Assembly (NCBI GenBank): GCA_010094025.1
Contig: ML991863.1
Coordinates: forward strand, 21,246-85,245
Origin: Viridothelium virens
Taxonomy: Eukaryota; Ascomycota; Dothideomycetes; Trypetheliales; Trypetheliaceae
Length of the DNA stretch: 64,000 bases
Direction of reading: 5' to 3'
Each line of letters starts with the position of its first letter. Within the stretch, counting starts at the first letter, position 1. The notes under the pieces are model-generated. The model was given only the letters and a program-made list of their open reading frames with translations. It ran no database searches and was not told the origin of the DNA. The translations under genes and the position numbers were made by a program. Of the stretch, positions 31,314 through 42,159 are shown in pieces.

Positions 31314-34300
31314 CTATACGCTTGAGCCTGCGTCCAATCTCCCTGTTTCTTTCGCGAATGAAATGGCATCTCGCACAGTCTTTAAGTTTGGTTGCCAGCT
31401 TTCTATTGGCCCGTCTACTTCAGGTGACGAATATGCCCCACAAACCCTCGCCAATGTAAGATCTCTGAGCTGTTCCTGGGTCCAGTATCGCCGTCTTTGC
31501 TGAGCCCATTTTGAGCATTTTAGCAGGAAATGTTCTACCGTCTCCTTCTCGCCACAGGTACAAAGTTCGCTGTCGACTTGTCCAATGCTGAATAAGTAAC
31601 TATTCAATCTACAGTAACCTCCTCTGAGCTGAGCTAGTATTGCGGCGTCCGCTCGATTGAGCCTGTCGTAGAGTTTTCGCGTATGCTTCCCTGGGAGCGC
31701 TTTATCCAACTCCCTCAAATGCCGAGCCACTCTCAAAGACTGAAAGTGGGTGCGTCTCCTTTCTTGCGACGTGGTGTCCTGTTTACGGTTCTCTGCTAAG
31801 GTGATCTTTCGATTGATTGGGATGCAGCCGGGGTTTGTGGCTGAGTGAGCTAAATCATGCGCAATTTCGTTTCCTTGCACATCCGAATGTGCTGGTACCC
31901 AAAGAAACTGGATGACCATTTGCTGCTGTATCGCCATTCGGAGCAAATCAAAGATCTGTCGTAGTGTTTCATTCTTATGTTTGCCAGGGTGTTGCAGGAT
32001 ACGCAGTGCCCTCTCACTATCAGTGATAATTTGGTGTTTTATGGACCCGAAACGCAGCCCATATACTGGATTATTGACTATGGCGTGTAGAGCAACTCGT
32101 ATCGCTTCGAGTTCGATTTGGGTTGGGTCTGGCTTAGGGCCACGGTTTAAGGTGGTTGAGATTTGTAGGCTGAAGGGTGGTGGTGTGTATATCCCGATAC
32201 CCACAAGTTCATTTCTGACTGAGCCATCGGTGTAGAAGGCTATCGCGTTTGGATCCCGGGCTACAAGCCCTGCAGTCCATACTGCTTTCTGTTGGGTCTG
32301 TACCATAATATCTGGACCCACTTGCCAGGGTGGCTTGGCGAAGGCTGGAATGGGATCTACCTCATCCGAGTCTAGAAATCCATACTTGGCCGCTGTTACT
32401 TCAAGCGGTGACTGGTAACTTCCCATCTGATCCAGCCGGTGAATGAGTAACCAGCTGATATGGTGAAACGGTTTGTACTGAAGCTTAAGCCAATTCCTTT
32501 GTACCTGCTGATGGAGTCGATCTTGAGGGAGTTCCAGTCCTGCCTCAACTACTGATGCCTGAACCGCTGCTGATTTGAAAATTCCTGTGACCGCTGCCGC
32601 CCCTATCTTCATTGCCCGGTTGATACGACTCTGCGCTTGCATGGACGAGCAGGGAGTCCACACTGGGGCTCCGTAGTCCGTGACGGGAGCGATTGTAGCT
32701 AGGAACAGTTGGCGGGCTGCTGTAGGCCGCAGACCTCGAAGTCGTCGTAGTGCTAGGGCCGCTTTCTCCCCCCGTTTCGCTGCGCGTGCTGTGTGAGAGT
32801 GAAATGACAACCTTTGGTCCAGAATAAGGCCTAATAGTTTGACCTCTTTTTTTGGAGTGATAGTTGAGCCCTGAAACCTTATAGGACTTTCGAATTAAGG
32901 ATGGCGGTTGTTGCGGGAGAAGTGTATCATCTGTGTCTTATCGGGTTCAAACATAGCGCTGCTTCTTTTGCTCCACTGTCCTACTAAAGGGATAATTTCG
33001 CTCTTAAGCCGATTGATGTTTCTGCGTGTTGTGGGACTGGAAACCCACACCATAAAGTCGTCAACAAAGGCCATCTTTCCCAAGTTGCTTGAGAGTCTAC
33101 CGCTGAGTAGGTCTGCATTATAGAATAAAAAGAGAATGGGTGAGAGTGGTAAACCTTAAGGAAGCCCGGCATGGGCAATATCCATGGTGTCTGATTCCGT
33201 GCCGTTGACCATAACTGACGCTTTCCGGTCTGAGCAGAAACTGTGACATAGGCGTATTAACTGCGGTGGAACTCTCCTTACCTGCAGTTACTGGGCAAGG
33301 ACATCTTTATGGACGCTGTTAAAGGCACCCTTCAAGTCAAAGCTTAGCAGTGTGACTATATGCTTTTGCTTCCAAGCTTGATAGATGTCCTTTGTGACTA
33401 GCTGTAATGCATTAATGGTAGAACGCTGTTTCCGGGCTCTGAAATAACATTTGGGCAGAAGACTGTGTGTTTTATTTAGATATGAAAGTCTCTCTGTGAG
33501 GACCGACTCCAATGCTTTTCCCAATGTGGCTAAGAGCGATATGGGCCGGTATGCTTTTGCCAGTTTATAGTTACATTTGTCAGGTTTTTGAAGAGGCAGG
33601 ATTCTGGCAGTCCTCCATGGATTGGGGAAGTGCCCTACTTGAACTGCTGCTTAAAAAAGGGCGACGATATGGCTACCCACCTCTGGCCAGAGCATTTTCC
33701 ATGTTATGGCGGGCAGGCCATCAGGACTAGGGGCTTTGTAAGGAGCCGCCTTGAGAATTGCCACATGGATTTCTTCTTTAGATAGCTCCTCCCAGCGCAA
33801 TGGTATCGGTACATTCCGCAATAGCGTATACTCCTTGACTTATGCTGTCTTACTGAAGAATTGTGTAATAAGTTCCTTTAAGATTGCGGGATCATCCGTG
33901 CGGAGGCTATTTAGTATTTCCAGTGCTGGTATGGAACCGAATTGACTCTGTTCCGCTGGGTGAAAATACCTCACAGCCTTCCAGATGTTTTGGCCAATTT
34001 TTAAGAAGTCGTTCCACTTAGATTGTTGTTAACACCTACATGCATCATGGAATTCTTTTTGGGCGTTCCTAATTATTTCATCAAGCTGTCTGTCGCGCGA
34101 GTATCCGCGTCGTTGGGCACGAGCTTCGTTTCTGATCCGGGTGAAGTTGCGTCTGAGCTGAGTGAGGTTGAGGGTCCACCATTGTTTGGCGTACGGCGAT
34201 GGTTTAGCAATGGGTGTACACTGCAGCACTGCTTGCTGTACGATTTGGGTGAGGCGGGCAGTAAAGGTGTTAATCTGTTCAGGCGTGTCTAGCGTACTGT

Positions 34301-35189
34301 CAGAGAGAGGTAGCTGTTGGAGACCTCTGGCAGCTAACTGACATGTCCTGTGCCAATTAGTGTTTCAAAACAGACGTCGCGGTTCGCAAGAAGGCTTGTA
34401 GGTATTAAGGGCAAACTGAGTTTTAATCGCTTCATAGTCCGATCCATATGCAGTGTGCCACGGCTGGCACTTAATCAGATCGCTTGCAAGGCCGCTTGAC
34501 GCAAGCGCTAGGTCTATCGTGGATCCCGAGTCGTGCGTAGCCGTGCCCCGTGGAAGTAATGATTGAAGGGCCAATTGGTTTATGCACTAAATTATCCTTT
34601 CACCTTTATTATGACGGATTCTGTCACCACCCTAGAGCTGGTCGTGGCGGTTGAAGTCGCCTCCGACAAAAACCTCATGGACTGGATACTGTGCACACGT
34701 GTTCTTGATATGGCGTAGGGCTTCGTCTAAGATCTTGCTATTGCGACTAGCCATGCCTTTGATCGGTGGGATATATACCGAAAAGGCCAGGTATTGTTTT
34801 CCTCCAGTTTGGAATTCAACCGCTGTAAGATCCTTTGAGGGAATATCCACTTGACGCGCTCAGAGGGATTGGCACGCATAGATTAGGGTCTGGAACGGCC
34901 ACCATACTAAAGTGTCCTGCAGTAAAGGGACGTGCTGTGTCCAATGTTGGTAACTCTGCGGTGTTGCTACAAATTGGCCTTTACCTGTTTTAAAGCCGCT
35001 TGGCTCTTGAATTAGTAATAGACTGAAGTCTTGTAGCGCCTCATTATTAAGCAGGGCATGCTGGGCTTCTTGTTGGTGCTGGAGGTTAGCCTGGAGAATC
35101 CGAAGTGGCTTACCAGTCATTCGGTTGTCTATGCTGTGTCTGCCGCTGGCGAACGGGGCATGAGATGGTTTGGCTATAGTGGTTACCAA
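31314..35189 (-). pseudogene. LINE-A ORF2 (endonuclease, reverse transcriptase, RNase H) with multiple stops
   Basis: From the 5' end: an AP-like endonuclease (LRILQANLQHQQEAQ, LLIQEPSG, VFVGGDFNRHD), an RT palm (LLSFDLKGAFNSVH), the RT GLP motif, the catalytic AFVDDFMVWV, a long open RNase H segment (31314-32810; FYTDGS, IELEAIRVAL, ITDSERAL, HSDVQGNEIAH) and a Cys/His finger (CTCGEKETVEHFLLKC). Stops occur at about 34860, 34632, 34365, 34029, 33288, 33150 and 32895. Several are explained by one transition (CGA to TGA, CAA to TAA, TGG to TAG). The element cannot make full-length ORF2 protein. Confidence 0.85.
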
Positions 35190-36228
35190 AGCAATTGCAG
35201 CAGCGAGCAGCGTTAGTACAGAGCAGTGCGTCGTGACCTTTGTTAGTGCAATTCAAACACCTTTGTGGATTCCTGCAGTTCCGCGCTATGTCGAATTCAC
35301 CACACTTCTTACATTGTAACACCGGGGATTCGAAGAATTCGTTGGTACGAGCAAGTGCTCCTTGGATTGCAATATACCCTTTTTGGAGGAGGCTGTCTTT
35401 CTTGTTCTGTGACGTACATACCAGCACAAGTTGGACTGTTTGGCGCTCAGATAGTTGACTGAGGAGTCGCATTGTCTGGATAGAAAGTCTATTCTCGCTA
35501 TTGATCTGGTCTACTATATCCTTAGCAACAGCCTCTCCTTTATTAGAGTTGCTGATTTAATGCCTGTTGACTTCTGTAAGCTTGACTTTGAACCTTTCTC
35601 ATTTGATTAATCAAGCTTGTGAAAAGTCCTTGTTTGCTAGGTTCTTCCACGGCTCTTTGTTTCTAACTGCCTGCGCTTGTTATTCGCTCGTGAAGATAAA
35701 GCCGATGTGTTCCTTTTACTTTGGCATTACTGCATTACACATAACTGATGACAGTTCAGCTGTAGCTTGGAGGGCATGGTTTATTAAATCCTGTAGTTTT
35801 TTTGTGTTCTCAATTCCTACTTGCGTATCCCTAAGGTTTAATTCTCTTATGGGCAGCTGGTGTCTAGCTTGGGCCGCATACCTTGTTATACTTCGATCGG
35901 AAATAGACAAGAGGTTTGGGCTTAAGTTAGGGGGTGTTACAGTAATAGTGGGGGGGAGTAAATTGGGACTTGAGGCTGCGGAAGCATATGAGCGAGGTTG
36001 AGATGTTGCTGGAATTGATAACACTGCTTTCTCCAGGCTACCAAGCATGCCTTCTACCTTTGCCATGTTGTTTTCCATTCTGCCTATTTTATCTGCTAGA
36101 CTCTTGCATTCTTGAACAAGCGCCTTGTTGCTTTCCACCAATGACTTGTTTTCTTCTATAAGTTTCTGGAAACCCTTCTCATAACCTTGGGCCAGCTGTT
36201 GTATGTCCGAGATGCGGCGTGATTCCAT
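35110..36228 (-). pseudogene. LINE-A ORF1 (gag-like) interrupted
   Basis: The N-terminal part (36228-35716) is a helical, Glu/Lys/Ser-rich coiled-coil region. The C-terminal part (35472-35110) has three zinc knuckles: CKKCGEFDIARNC, CLNCTNKGHDALLC and CCNCFGNHYSQTISC. Stops separate the two parts. It overlaps the start of ORF2. The protein would package element RNA. Confidence 0.8.
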
Positions 36229-36300
36229 CTCGTGCAGGGTCTGAAGGATGTCCTTCCCTGAGGTGTCCTATCTCCTTGATGCCATAATAATATTATGATG

Positions 36301-36875
36301 GTTACCGTTGTCAACTGCGGCGGCGAGGGCTTTCGCTGATAGTAACGGGGTACGCTTTGACTGTCGTAAGGCAGATTCAGTGTAAGGCGATTCGGGGCTT
36401 CTATCGTGTTTTCTAAGTACTATTTATCGCTTTTTAATCTAATATCGTCCCCAAAAGGTCGTGTTCTTGCGGTGATTGTCGTGTTTTCGCGTTAGTTTCA
36501 TGCTGTTAGTGTTTTGGTGTTTCTATTGACAGACGCGTCACCGCGCGTCGCCTTACGGCGTCAGGATACCCACGCGATGTTCCACGCAGTATTTCTAGTG
36601 CTTGCCACTACAGACTATAGTAACTAGACACGTAGGTATCCCTCTTCGAGACGTGTTCTGTCGGTACTTCTAATCTAAGCGACTTCTGATTTTGGCTAGT
36701 ACAAAACGGTCTCGCGTAGTGTAATCTATTATATAAGCGACTTTTATAGTCTGTGGCTGTGTAGGAGCATAATTTCTAATCAGGATTAATCAGCAGATCT
36801 TCGGTTCACCCTACGATATAAAACAGAACTATTTTTAACGGAGGTGGGTGGGGGGATAGGACGGTGTATTCCATC
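36301..36875. other. LINE-A flank and NLR 3' flank
   Basis: No gene. Contains a GC-rich inverted repeat at about 36534-36562 (GACGC and GCGTC flanking a CG-rich centre), probably part of the LINE 5' UTR. Confidence 0.4.
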
Positions 36876-39800
36876 TTACTTTGACAAGCTTAACACTAGT
36901 ACTCGACCAGACTTGGTGCCTAGAGCTATAACCCTCCCATAGGCAGCTGAACATGATACCTGATGCTGTGACGGGAGTAACAGAATACCTTCTTTCTGAA
37001 AAAATACCCATTGACCCTCGCTATATACATCCTGAAAAGTGGCTGAAGCTTCAGTAAGTCCTAGATAATTCTTAAGCGTCTGTAGCGGCCGGCCCGTGTT
37101 TGCGTCCCACAGTTGAACGGTCTCGTTGTTTGAAGCCGACGCCAGTCAATCTCCTTGCGGTGAGAAGGCCACACTCCTTACCCACCCTGTATGGCCCTTA
37201 AGTGTCTGCAGCGGCCGGCCCATGTTTGCGTCCCACAGTTGAACGGTCTTGTTGTCTAAAGCCGACACTAGTTAATCTCCTTGCGGTAAGAAGGCCACGC
37301 TCCTTACCCACCCTGTATNNNNNNNNNNNNNNNNNNNNNNNNNNNNNNNNNNNNNNNNNNNNNNNNNNNNNNNNNNNNNNNNNNNNNNNNNNNNNNNNNN
37401 NNNNNNNNNNNNNNNNNNNNNNNNNNNNNNNNNNNNNNNNNNNNNNNNNNNNNNNNNNNNNNNNNNNNNNNNNNNNNNNNNNNNNNNNNNNNNNNNNNNN
37501 NNNNNNNNNNNNNNNNNNNNNNNNNNNNNNNNNNNNNNNNNNNNNNNNNNNNNNNNNNNNNNNNNNNNNNNNNNNNNNNNNNNNNNNNNNNNNNNNNNNN
37601 NNNNNNNNNNNNNNNNNNNNNNNNNNNNNNNNNNNNNNNNNNNNNNNNNNNNNNNNNNNNNNNNNNNNNNNNNNNNNNNNNNNNNNNNNNNNNNNNNNNN
37701 NNNNNNNNNNNNNNNNNNNNNNNNNNNNNNNNNNNNNNNNNNNNNNNNNNNNNNNNNNNNNNNNNNNNNNNNNNNNNNNNNNNNNNNNNNNNNNNNNNNN
37801 NNNNNNNNNNNNNNNNNNNNNNNNNNNNNNNNNNNNNNNNNNNNNNNNNNNNNNNNNNNNNNNNNNNNNNNNNNNNNNNNNNNNNNNNNNNNNNNNNNNN
37901 NNNNNNNNNNNNNNNNNNNNNNNNNNNNNNNNNNNNNNNNNNNNNNNNNNNNNNNNNNNNNNNNNNNNNNNNNNNNNNNNNNNNNNNNNNNNNNNNNNNN
38001 NNNNNNNNNNNNNNNNNNNNNNNNNNNNNNNNNNNNNNNNNNNNNNNNNNNNNNNNNNNNNNNNNNNNNNNNNNNNNNNNNNNNNNNNNNNNNNNNNNNN
38101 NNNNNNNNNNNNNNNNNNNNNNNNNNNNNNNNNNNNNNNNNNNNNNNNNNNNNNNNNNNNNNNNNNNNNNNNNNNNNNNNNNNNNNNNNNNNNNNNNNNN
38201 NNNNNNNNNNNNNNNNNNNNNNNNNNNNNNNNNNNNNNNNNNNNNNNNNNNNNGCCGGCCTGTGTTTGCGTCCCACAGTTAAACGGTTTTGTCGTCTGAA
38301 GCCGATGCTAGTTGATCTCCTTGCAGTGAGAAGGCCACGCTTATTACCCACCCTGTATGGCCCTTGAGTGTCTGCAGCAGCCGGCCTGTGTTTGCGTCCC
38401 ACAGTTAAACAGTCCTATTATCTGAAGCCAACGCCAGTCAATCTCCTTGCGGTGAGAAGGCCACGCTCATCACCGACCCTGTATAGCCCTTGAGTGTCTG
38501 CAGCAGCCGGCCCGTGTTTGCGTCCCACAGTCGAACAGTCCCGTTGTCTAAAGCCGACGCCAGTTGATCTCCTTGCGGTGAGAAGGCCACGCTCATCACC
38601 GACCCTGTATGGCCCTTGAGTGTCTGCAGCGGCCGGCCTGTGTTTGCGTCCCACAGTCGAACGGTCTCGTCGTCTGAAGCCGACGCCAGTCGATCTCCTT
38701 GCGGTGAGAAGGCCACGCTTATCACCCACCCTGTATGGCCCTCGAGCGTCTGCAGTAGAGAGCCCCAATCCCTGTCAATCTCTGACCTAACTTTTAACCA
38801 ATCCGGCATCTCTTGGATAAATTGTCTCCGAACTATACTTCTTTCTGGCGCAAAGAGAAGGGCAGAGTAGTATACTTGTAGAGGAGCCTTCTCCATTACC
38901 GCTCCACCCCACATTATAAACCTCAACATATCATGAACCATCTGAGATAACAATATGCTCTTACTTTTCTAGTATATATCAGTAGTTTACTTTCTTCTAC
39001 TTAGCTAACTACTTACAGTTAATATAGATTGTAGTTTCCGTATTACTGCTAGAGCGTTCGGGACCTTCCTTAACAGGCTCATAGCTTCGAGCCAATGTAG
39101 GAGATGCTTCTGGAGGAAGCGGTGAGCCTTGCCGTCATCTAACAATATACTGTCAGAATCCTTTGGACATGCAGAGAGATGGTCGATCCAGTACTCGCAC
39201 GCATATGTGATTCTTGGGAGAACGCTACGCTCAATGCGACCTACTGCCTCTTGTGTTAGTGTTCTAGGCTTCTGCAAGCTACACATGTCTCTTTGCAGTG
39301 TGCTGTCCATCGCGTCTAGTAGACGGTTAGTTATTTGTCGGTGCTGCGCTGCAACTGTGTCCTTTAGCACCCGCTGGCCGTTCCCAGACGTAAAGTAATC
39401 CCTAGCAGAGAGGTGGACGAAGAATAAAGTATCGTCGCGAACAACAAGGAAGGATCCGCAGCGGCTGACAAGATCAATGACCCCTTGTACATCACGAAAC
39501 TGGTCCTTAGGGAGTCCGGCGGCTACCACGACTTCCTGCAGTTGAAGCGGCCGGTATGCGAGCCTGACTGATTGAAGGATGTCCTTGCAGAACTGTGTTG
39601 TTTGTCTGTGCTTCTGCGCCAAGATCTGTCCCATCATACGCTCGTACAGTGGATCTAGCCCAGGCGGCAGCTCCCGCAGCACGTCTTTCACACGGTAGTG
39701 CTCCACAGTCTCCAGCTCTTTGCAGACGAGCGACACCCACAGAAACGTGCCTTCGGCCTTTTTGCAGAGCACCTGTTGCACCTCTTTTCTTAGTTCAGGG

Positions 39801-40696
39801 TCGTTCTGCACAGCTGCTAAGCGCTGCATCTTAAAGTCTATAAATGCCGTGACGGCTTTTGAGATGTGGCTAGCGTTGAGCTCAAGGCTGATCCTGTCGC
39901 TCATTGAGCTAGTGTGAAGAGACTGCTCAATGCTCGGCAGGTTGCGGCTCGTTATTAGCCACTTGACCCTCGAGCGTTGCGCAAGACTATCGGCCGTGAT
40001 GATATGCAAAAGTTCAGAGAGGCCAGATGTACACTCGTCGAGTGCATCAACTAGAAGGTACGTTGTCGGCAAAGTCGAGTCGTTCAGGATATCCGACAGT
40101 ATCTCCTTTAGTGCATAGATGGCGTTAGGTCCTTCAAACAACTTGCTACCTATAGCTTTATACCGCTTCTGTATATGCCGCATAAGGTCCTTTCTTTGCA
40201 CAACAAGTAGGTAGATGAGCCCACGCAAGACTGAGGCTGCATTGTTGAGCTCCGGTCTAGTGCTCTGGCAGAAGAAGTAAGCCAGTAGACATGGCTGAGA
40301 AGCTCGCTTTATCTTGCCCAGCATCTTTGATATCGCATTTGATGATCTATTCCTGGAAGATAGCTCGTGGATGAGACCCATCGTCATCATTGTCTTGCCC
40401 TTCCCTGGGTCGCCCTTGATCCACAGCAGGCGCGCGTCGCCTTTGGCCCGCCAACGCTGAAAGTTGGCATCCTCCAGTATCCAGCCATAACACTGCTTGA
40501 GCAGCCTATCCTTATCCTTCTCAATTCTCGCTTTGTCGTTGCGCGGGTCGGTGACTATCAGGTCGCGGAGGCACTGGTTGCAGTCTGGTTTGCCGTGGTA
40601 ATGTACGTTGTTGTAATTGTGACCGTAGTGGTTGGTCGAATTGCCCTCCGCTCGATTACCCGTGTACGTTACAGTATGGTCAGCGGGAGGTTGCAT
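36876..40696 (-). CDS. NACHT-WD40 NOD-like receptor with N-terminal amyloid-type motif; repeat array damaged and gapped
   Basis: Exon 1 (40696-39017) and exon 2 (from 38941) join in frame over a 75-nt intron. Residues about 7-28 carry YTGN, nine residues, YGHNY, matching two repeats in the divergent HeLo protein. A NACHT ATPase follows: Walker A GDPGKGKT (95-102), Walker B LLVDALDE (214-221), and a helical arm. Exon 2 encodes WD40 repeats of exactly 126 bp, nearly identical to each other, then a unique C-terminus ending near [17 protein letters not shown] at 36876. Such NLRs sense ligands by the repeats, oligomerise, and template the amyloid fold of an effector. The array has in-frame TGA/TAA codons (first at 38438-38440) and a 935-base gap, so the gene is either a RIP-damaged pseudogene or encodes a NACHT protein with two to three repeats. 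Confidence 0.85.
37080..38758 (-). repeat. 126-bp WD40-coding tandem repeats
   Basis: The GCCGGCC landmark recurs at 37088, 37214, 38254 and 38380, each pair 126 bases apart. At least four units lie right of the gap and two left of it. Each unit encodes 42 residues around [20 protein letters not shown]. Codon 1 after QGD varies as CGA, CAA, TGA or TAA between copies. Confidence 0.9.
37319..38253. other. Assembly gap (N run)
   Basis: 935 N bases inside the WD40 repeat array. The landmark spacing across it (1040 bases) is not a multiple of 126, so the gap length is probably an estimate. Confidence 0.99.
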
Positions 40697-41121
40697 CGCA
40701 CGCTATAGCCTCTGGACGTTAGGTTAACTACAACTGCGTTGTACGCTAGCGGAAACTTACCAGGTTTTACGAAAGCACGGATCTAAGGTATCTCTATAAG
40801 GCCTTGGCTAGGCGAGTAAACGTGTATGCAAACATCCAAAGAGGAGCTCGTTGTCTTTTCATTTGAATTGGTCTTAGAAGCTCAGCTAAAGATGGCTGGG
40901 AGAGGTGCGGCGGTCGCAGTAAGGCTCGCTTTATGCCAAGTCTTCAGCTGAACCCGCACTGCCTCAGCCTGGCTGCATACAGCGATAGGCACCCGCAATC
41001 CAGCTCTAGCTGTAGTTTTGCAACTGAACGTGTGGCGTATATAAAGTCTTCCTCTATTACCCACATATTGATCTCACTTTCATTTCCGCACAATATACCA
41101 GAAGAAAAGTCCAGAGGAAAA
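40697..41121. promoter_or_regulatory. Divergent promoter between NLR and HeLo genes
   Basis: The 425 bases between the two opposite start codons. The plus frame remains open upstream of 41122 to 40933, but the HeLo domain starts exactly at the ATG at 41122. Both genes could be co-regulated from here; no specific site is recognised. Confidence 0.5.
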
Positions 41122-41955
41122 ATGGCAGAAACAGCAGGGCTTGTTATCGGTGCAGTCAGCCTAACGGCAATTTTTACCACTTGTGTCGACTGCTTTGAAT
41201 ATGTCCAACTGGGACGGAGCTTTGGCAAAGACTATCAAAGATCCTTGCTGAAGCTTGACATCGCTAAGCTACGCCTATCTCGCTGGGCTAATACCGTTGA
41301 CGAATCACACAATCATAATCAAGTCCCCGTAGGTACACTAGTGGAGGTACAGAAAGTAGAGGGGATCTTAGGGGAGATTATGGCTTGCTTTGCCGATGCC
41401 GAGAGGGTCTCGCAGCGATTTAAGACCAAGAGCAACAATTCCACCGAGATACAGGTTTACGATACCGATATGGACTTGGAACCCAATCTACGAACGATAC
41501 ATGACAAGATGCGCGATCTGGCGCTGAGGCGTCAGCGGCGAAGCACTGTACGCCAGAAGACAGCATGGGCTTTATATGAGAAGAAATACTTTGATCGGCT
41601 AATTAGCGATGTTATCCAACTAGTTGAAGGCTTAATCCAGCTCTTTCCCGCCACACGACAGCGTCAAAGCGAGCTTGTTGTTGAAGAGATTCAGGAGATT
41701 AAATCGCAACCCGCTCTTCCGGAGATCGAAGCTGCTGCCGAAGATATCGATGGCCTGTTTGTCTCTTCGGTTCAGCAAGTACTGGCTGCCCAAGGCAGCC
41801 ATAACTTTACCGGAAATATAGTCACTGATAAAGCCGAGGCTCAATACGGTGATCAATATGGACGGGGAGCACAGCGTACCGGACCTGGACATTTATATAG
41901 CGGGAATACGGCCTCGGAAGAAGCAAAAACGCAATATGGTAATAAGTATTTATAG
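41122..41955 (+). CDS. HeLo-domain protein with two amyloid-type repeats (HET-s/HET-S-like, 277 aa)
   Basis: The N-terminus from ATG 41122 has the HeLo pattern: hydrophobic residues 6-18, then CVDCFEYVQLGRSFGKDY (about 21-38) and LDIAKLRLSRW. This is the membrane-perturbing cell-death domain known from HET-S. The length (277 aa) is close to HET-s. The C-terminal 50 residues carry two 20-residue repeats, 227-246 (FTGN...YGDQY) and 257-276 (YSGN...YGNKY), joined by a short Gly-rich linker, in the position of the HET-s prion domain. The same motif is at the N-terminus of the divergent NLR. I infer an NLR-activated HeLo executioner. Whether it forms amyloid, and whether it is a killing or non-killing variant, cannot be read from sequence. 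Single exon, frame intact. Confidence 0.85.
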   Translation: MAETAGLVIGAVSLTAIFTTCVDCFEYVQLGRSFGKDYQRSLLKLDIAKLRLSRWANTVDESHNHNQVPVGTLVEVQKVEGILGEIMACFADAERVSQRFKTKSNNSTEIQVYDTDMDLEPNLRTIHDKMRDLALRRQRRSTVRQKTAWALYEKKYFDRLISDVIQLVEGLIQLFPATRQRQSELVVEEIQEIKSQPALPEIEAAAEDIDGLFVSSVQQVLAAQGSHNFTGNIVTDKAEAQYGDQYGRGAQRTGPGHLYSGNTASEEAKTQYGNKYL

Positions 41956-42159
41956 CCCGCGTAAACGGTGTCGGCGTTCTTAATATTGTGACTTAATCAA
42001 TAGCATTACTAAAAGAGTTATTTTTTTAACCGCATTTAAGTTTTTTAGGAAGAAATGGGCGGAGAATAATAAAATTATAGTTATAACTTAATGGAATTGC
42101 GGGAAAAGGAGCTAAGATACCTGAATAATAGATTCTTTGCGGTACAGGGGAGTTTTGTT

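Larger units (their letters stand above)
31084..36300 (-). mobile_element. LINE-A: decayed Tad-type non-LTR retrotransposon
   Basis: Reading on the minus strand: ORF1 with CCHC knuckles, ORF2 with an endonuclease, reverse transcriptase and RNase H, a 3' UTR, and a terminal (AATC)n tail (seen on the plus strand as GATT repeats at 31084-31111). The order and the presence of RNase H fit the Tad/I group of fungal LINEs. Both ORFs contain many stops. The 5' limit is uncertain: ORF1 begins near 36228, and sequence with a GACGCGTCA motif at 36534, resembling that upstream of LINE-B ORF1, suggests the 5' UTR may reach 36.6 kb. Confidence 0.9.

Noticed and set aside
37202-38402. Long open frames of 365-376 codons on both strands
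   Set aside because: They consist mostly of N bases from the assembly gap and shadow the WD40 array.
40933-41121. N-terminal extension of the HeLo gene (63 residues)
   Set aside because: HeLo proteins start directly at the domain, matching ATG 41122; the extension is Ser/His-rich with promoter-like sequence.
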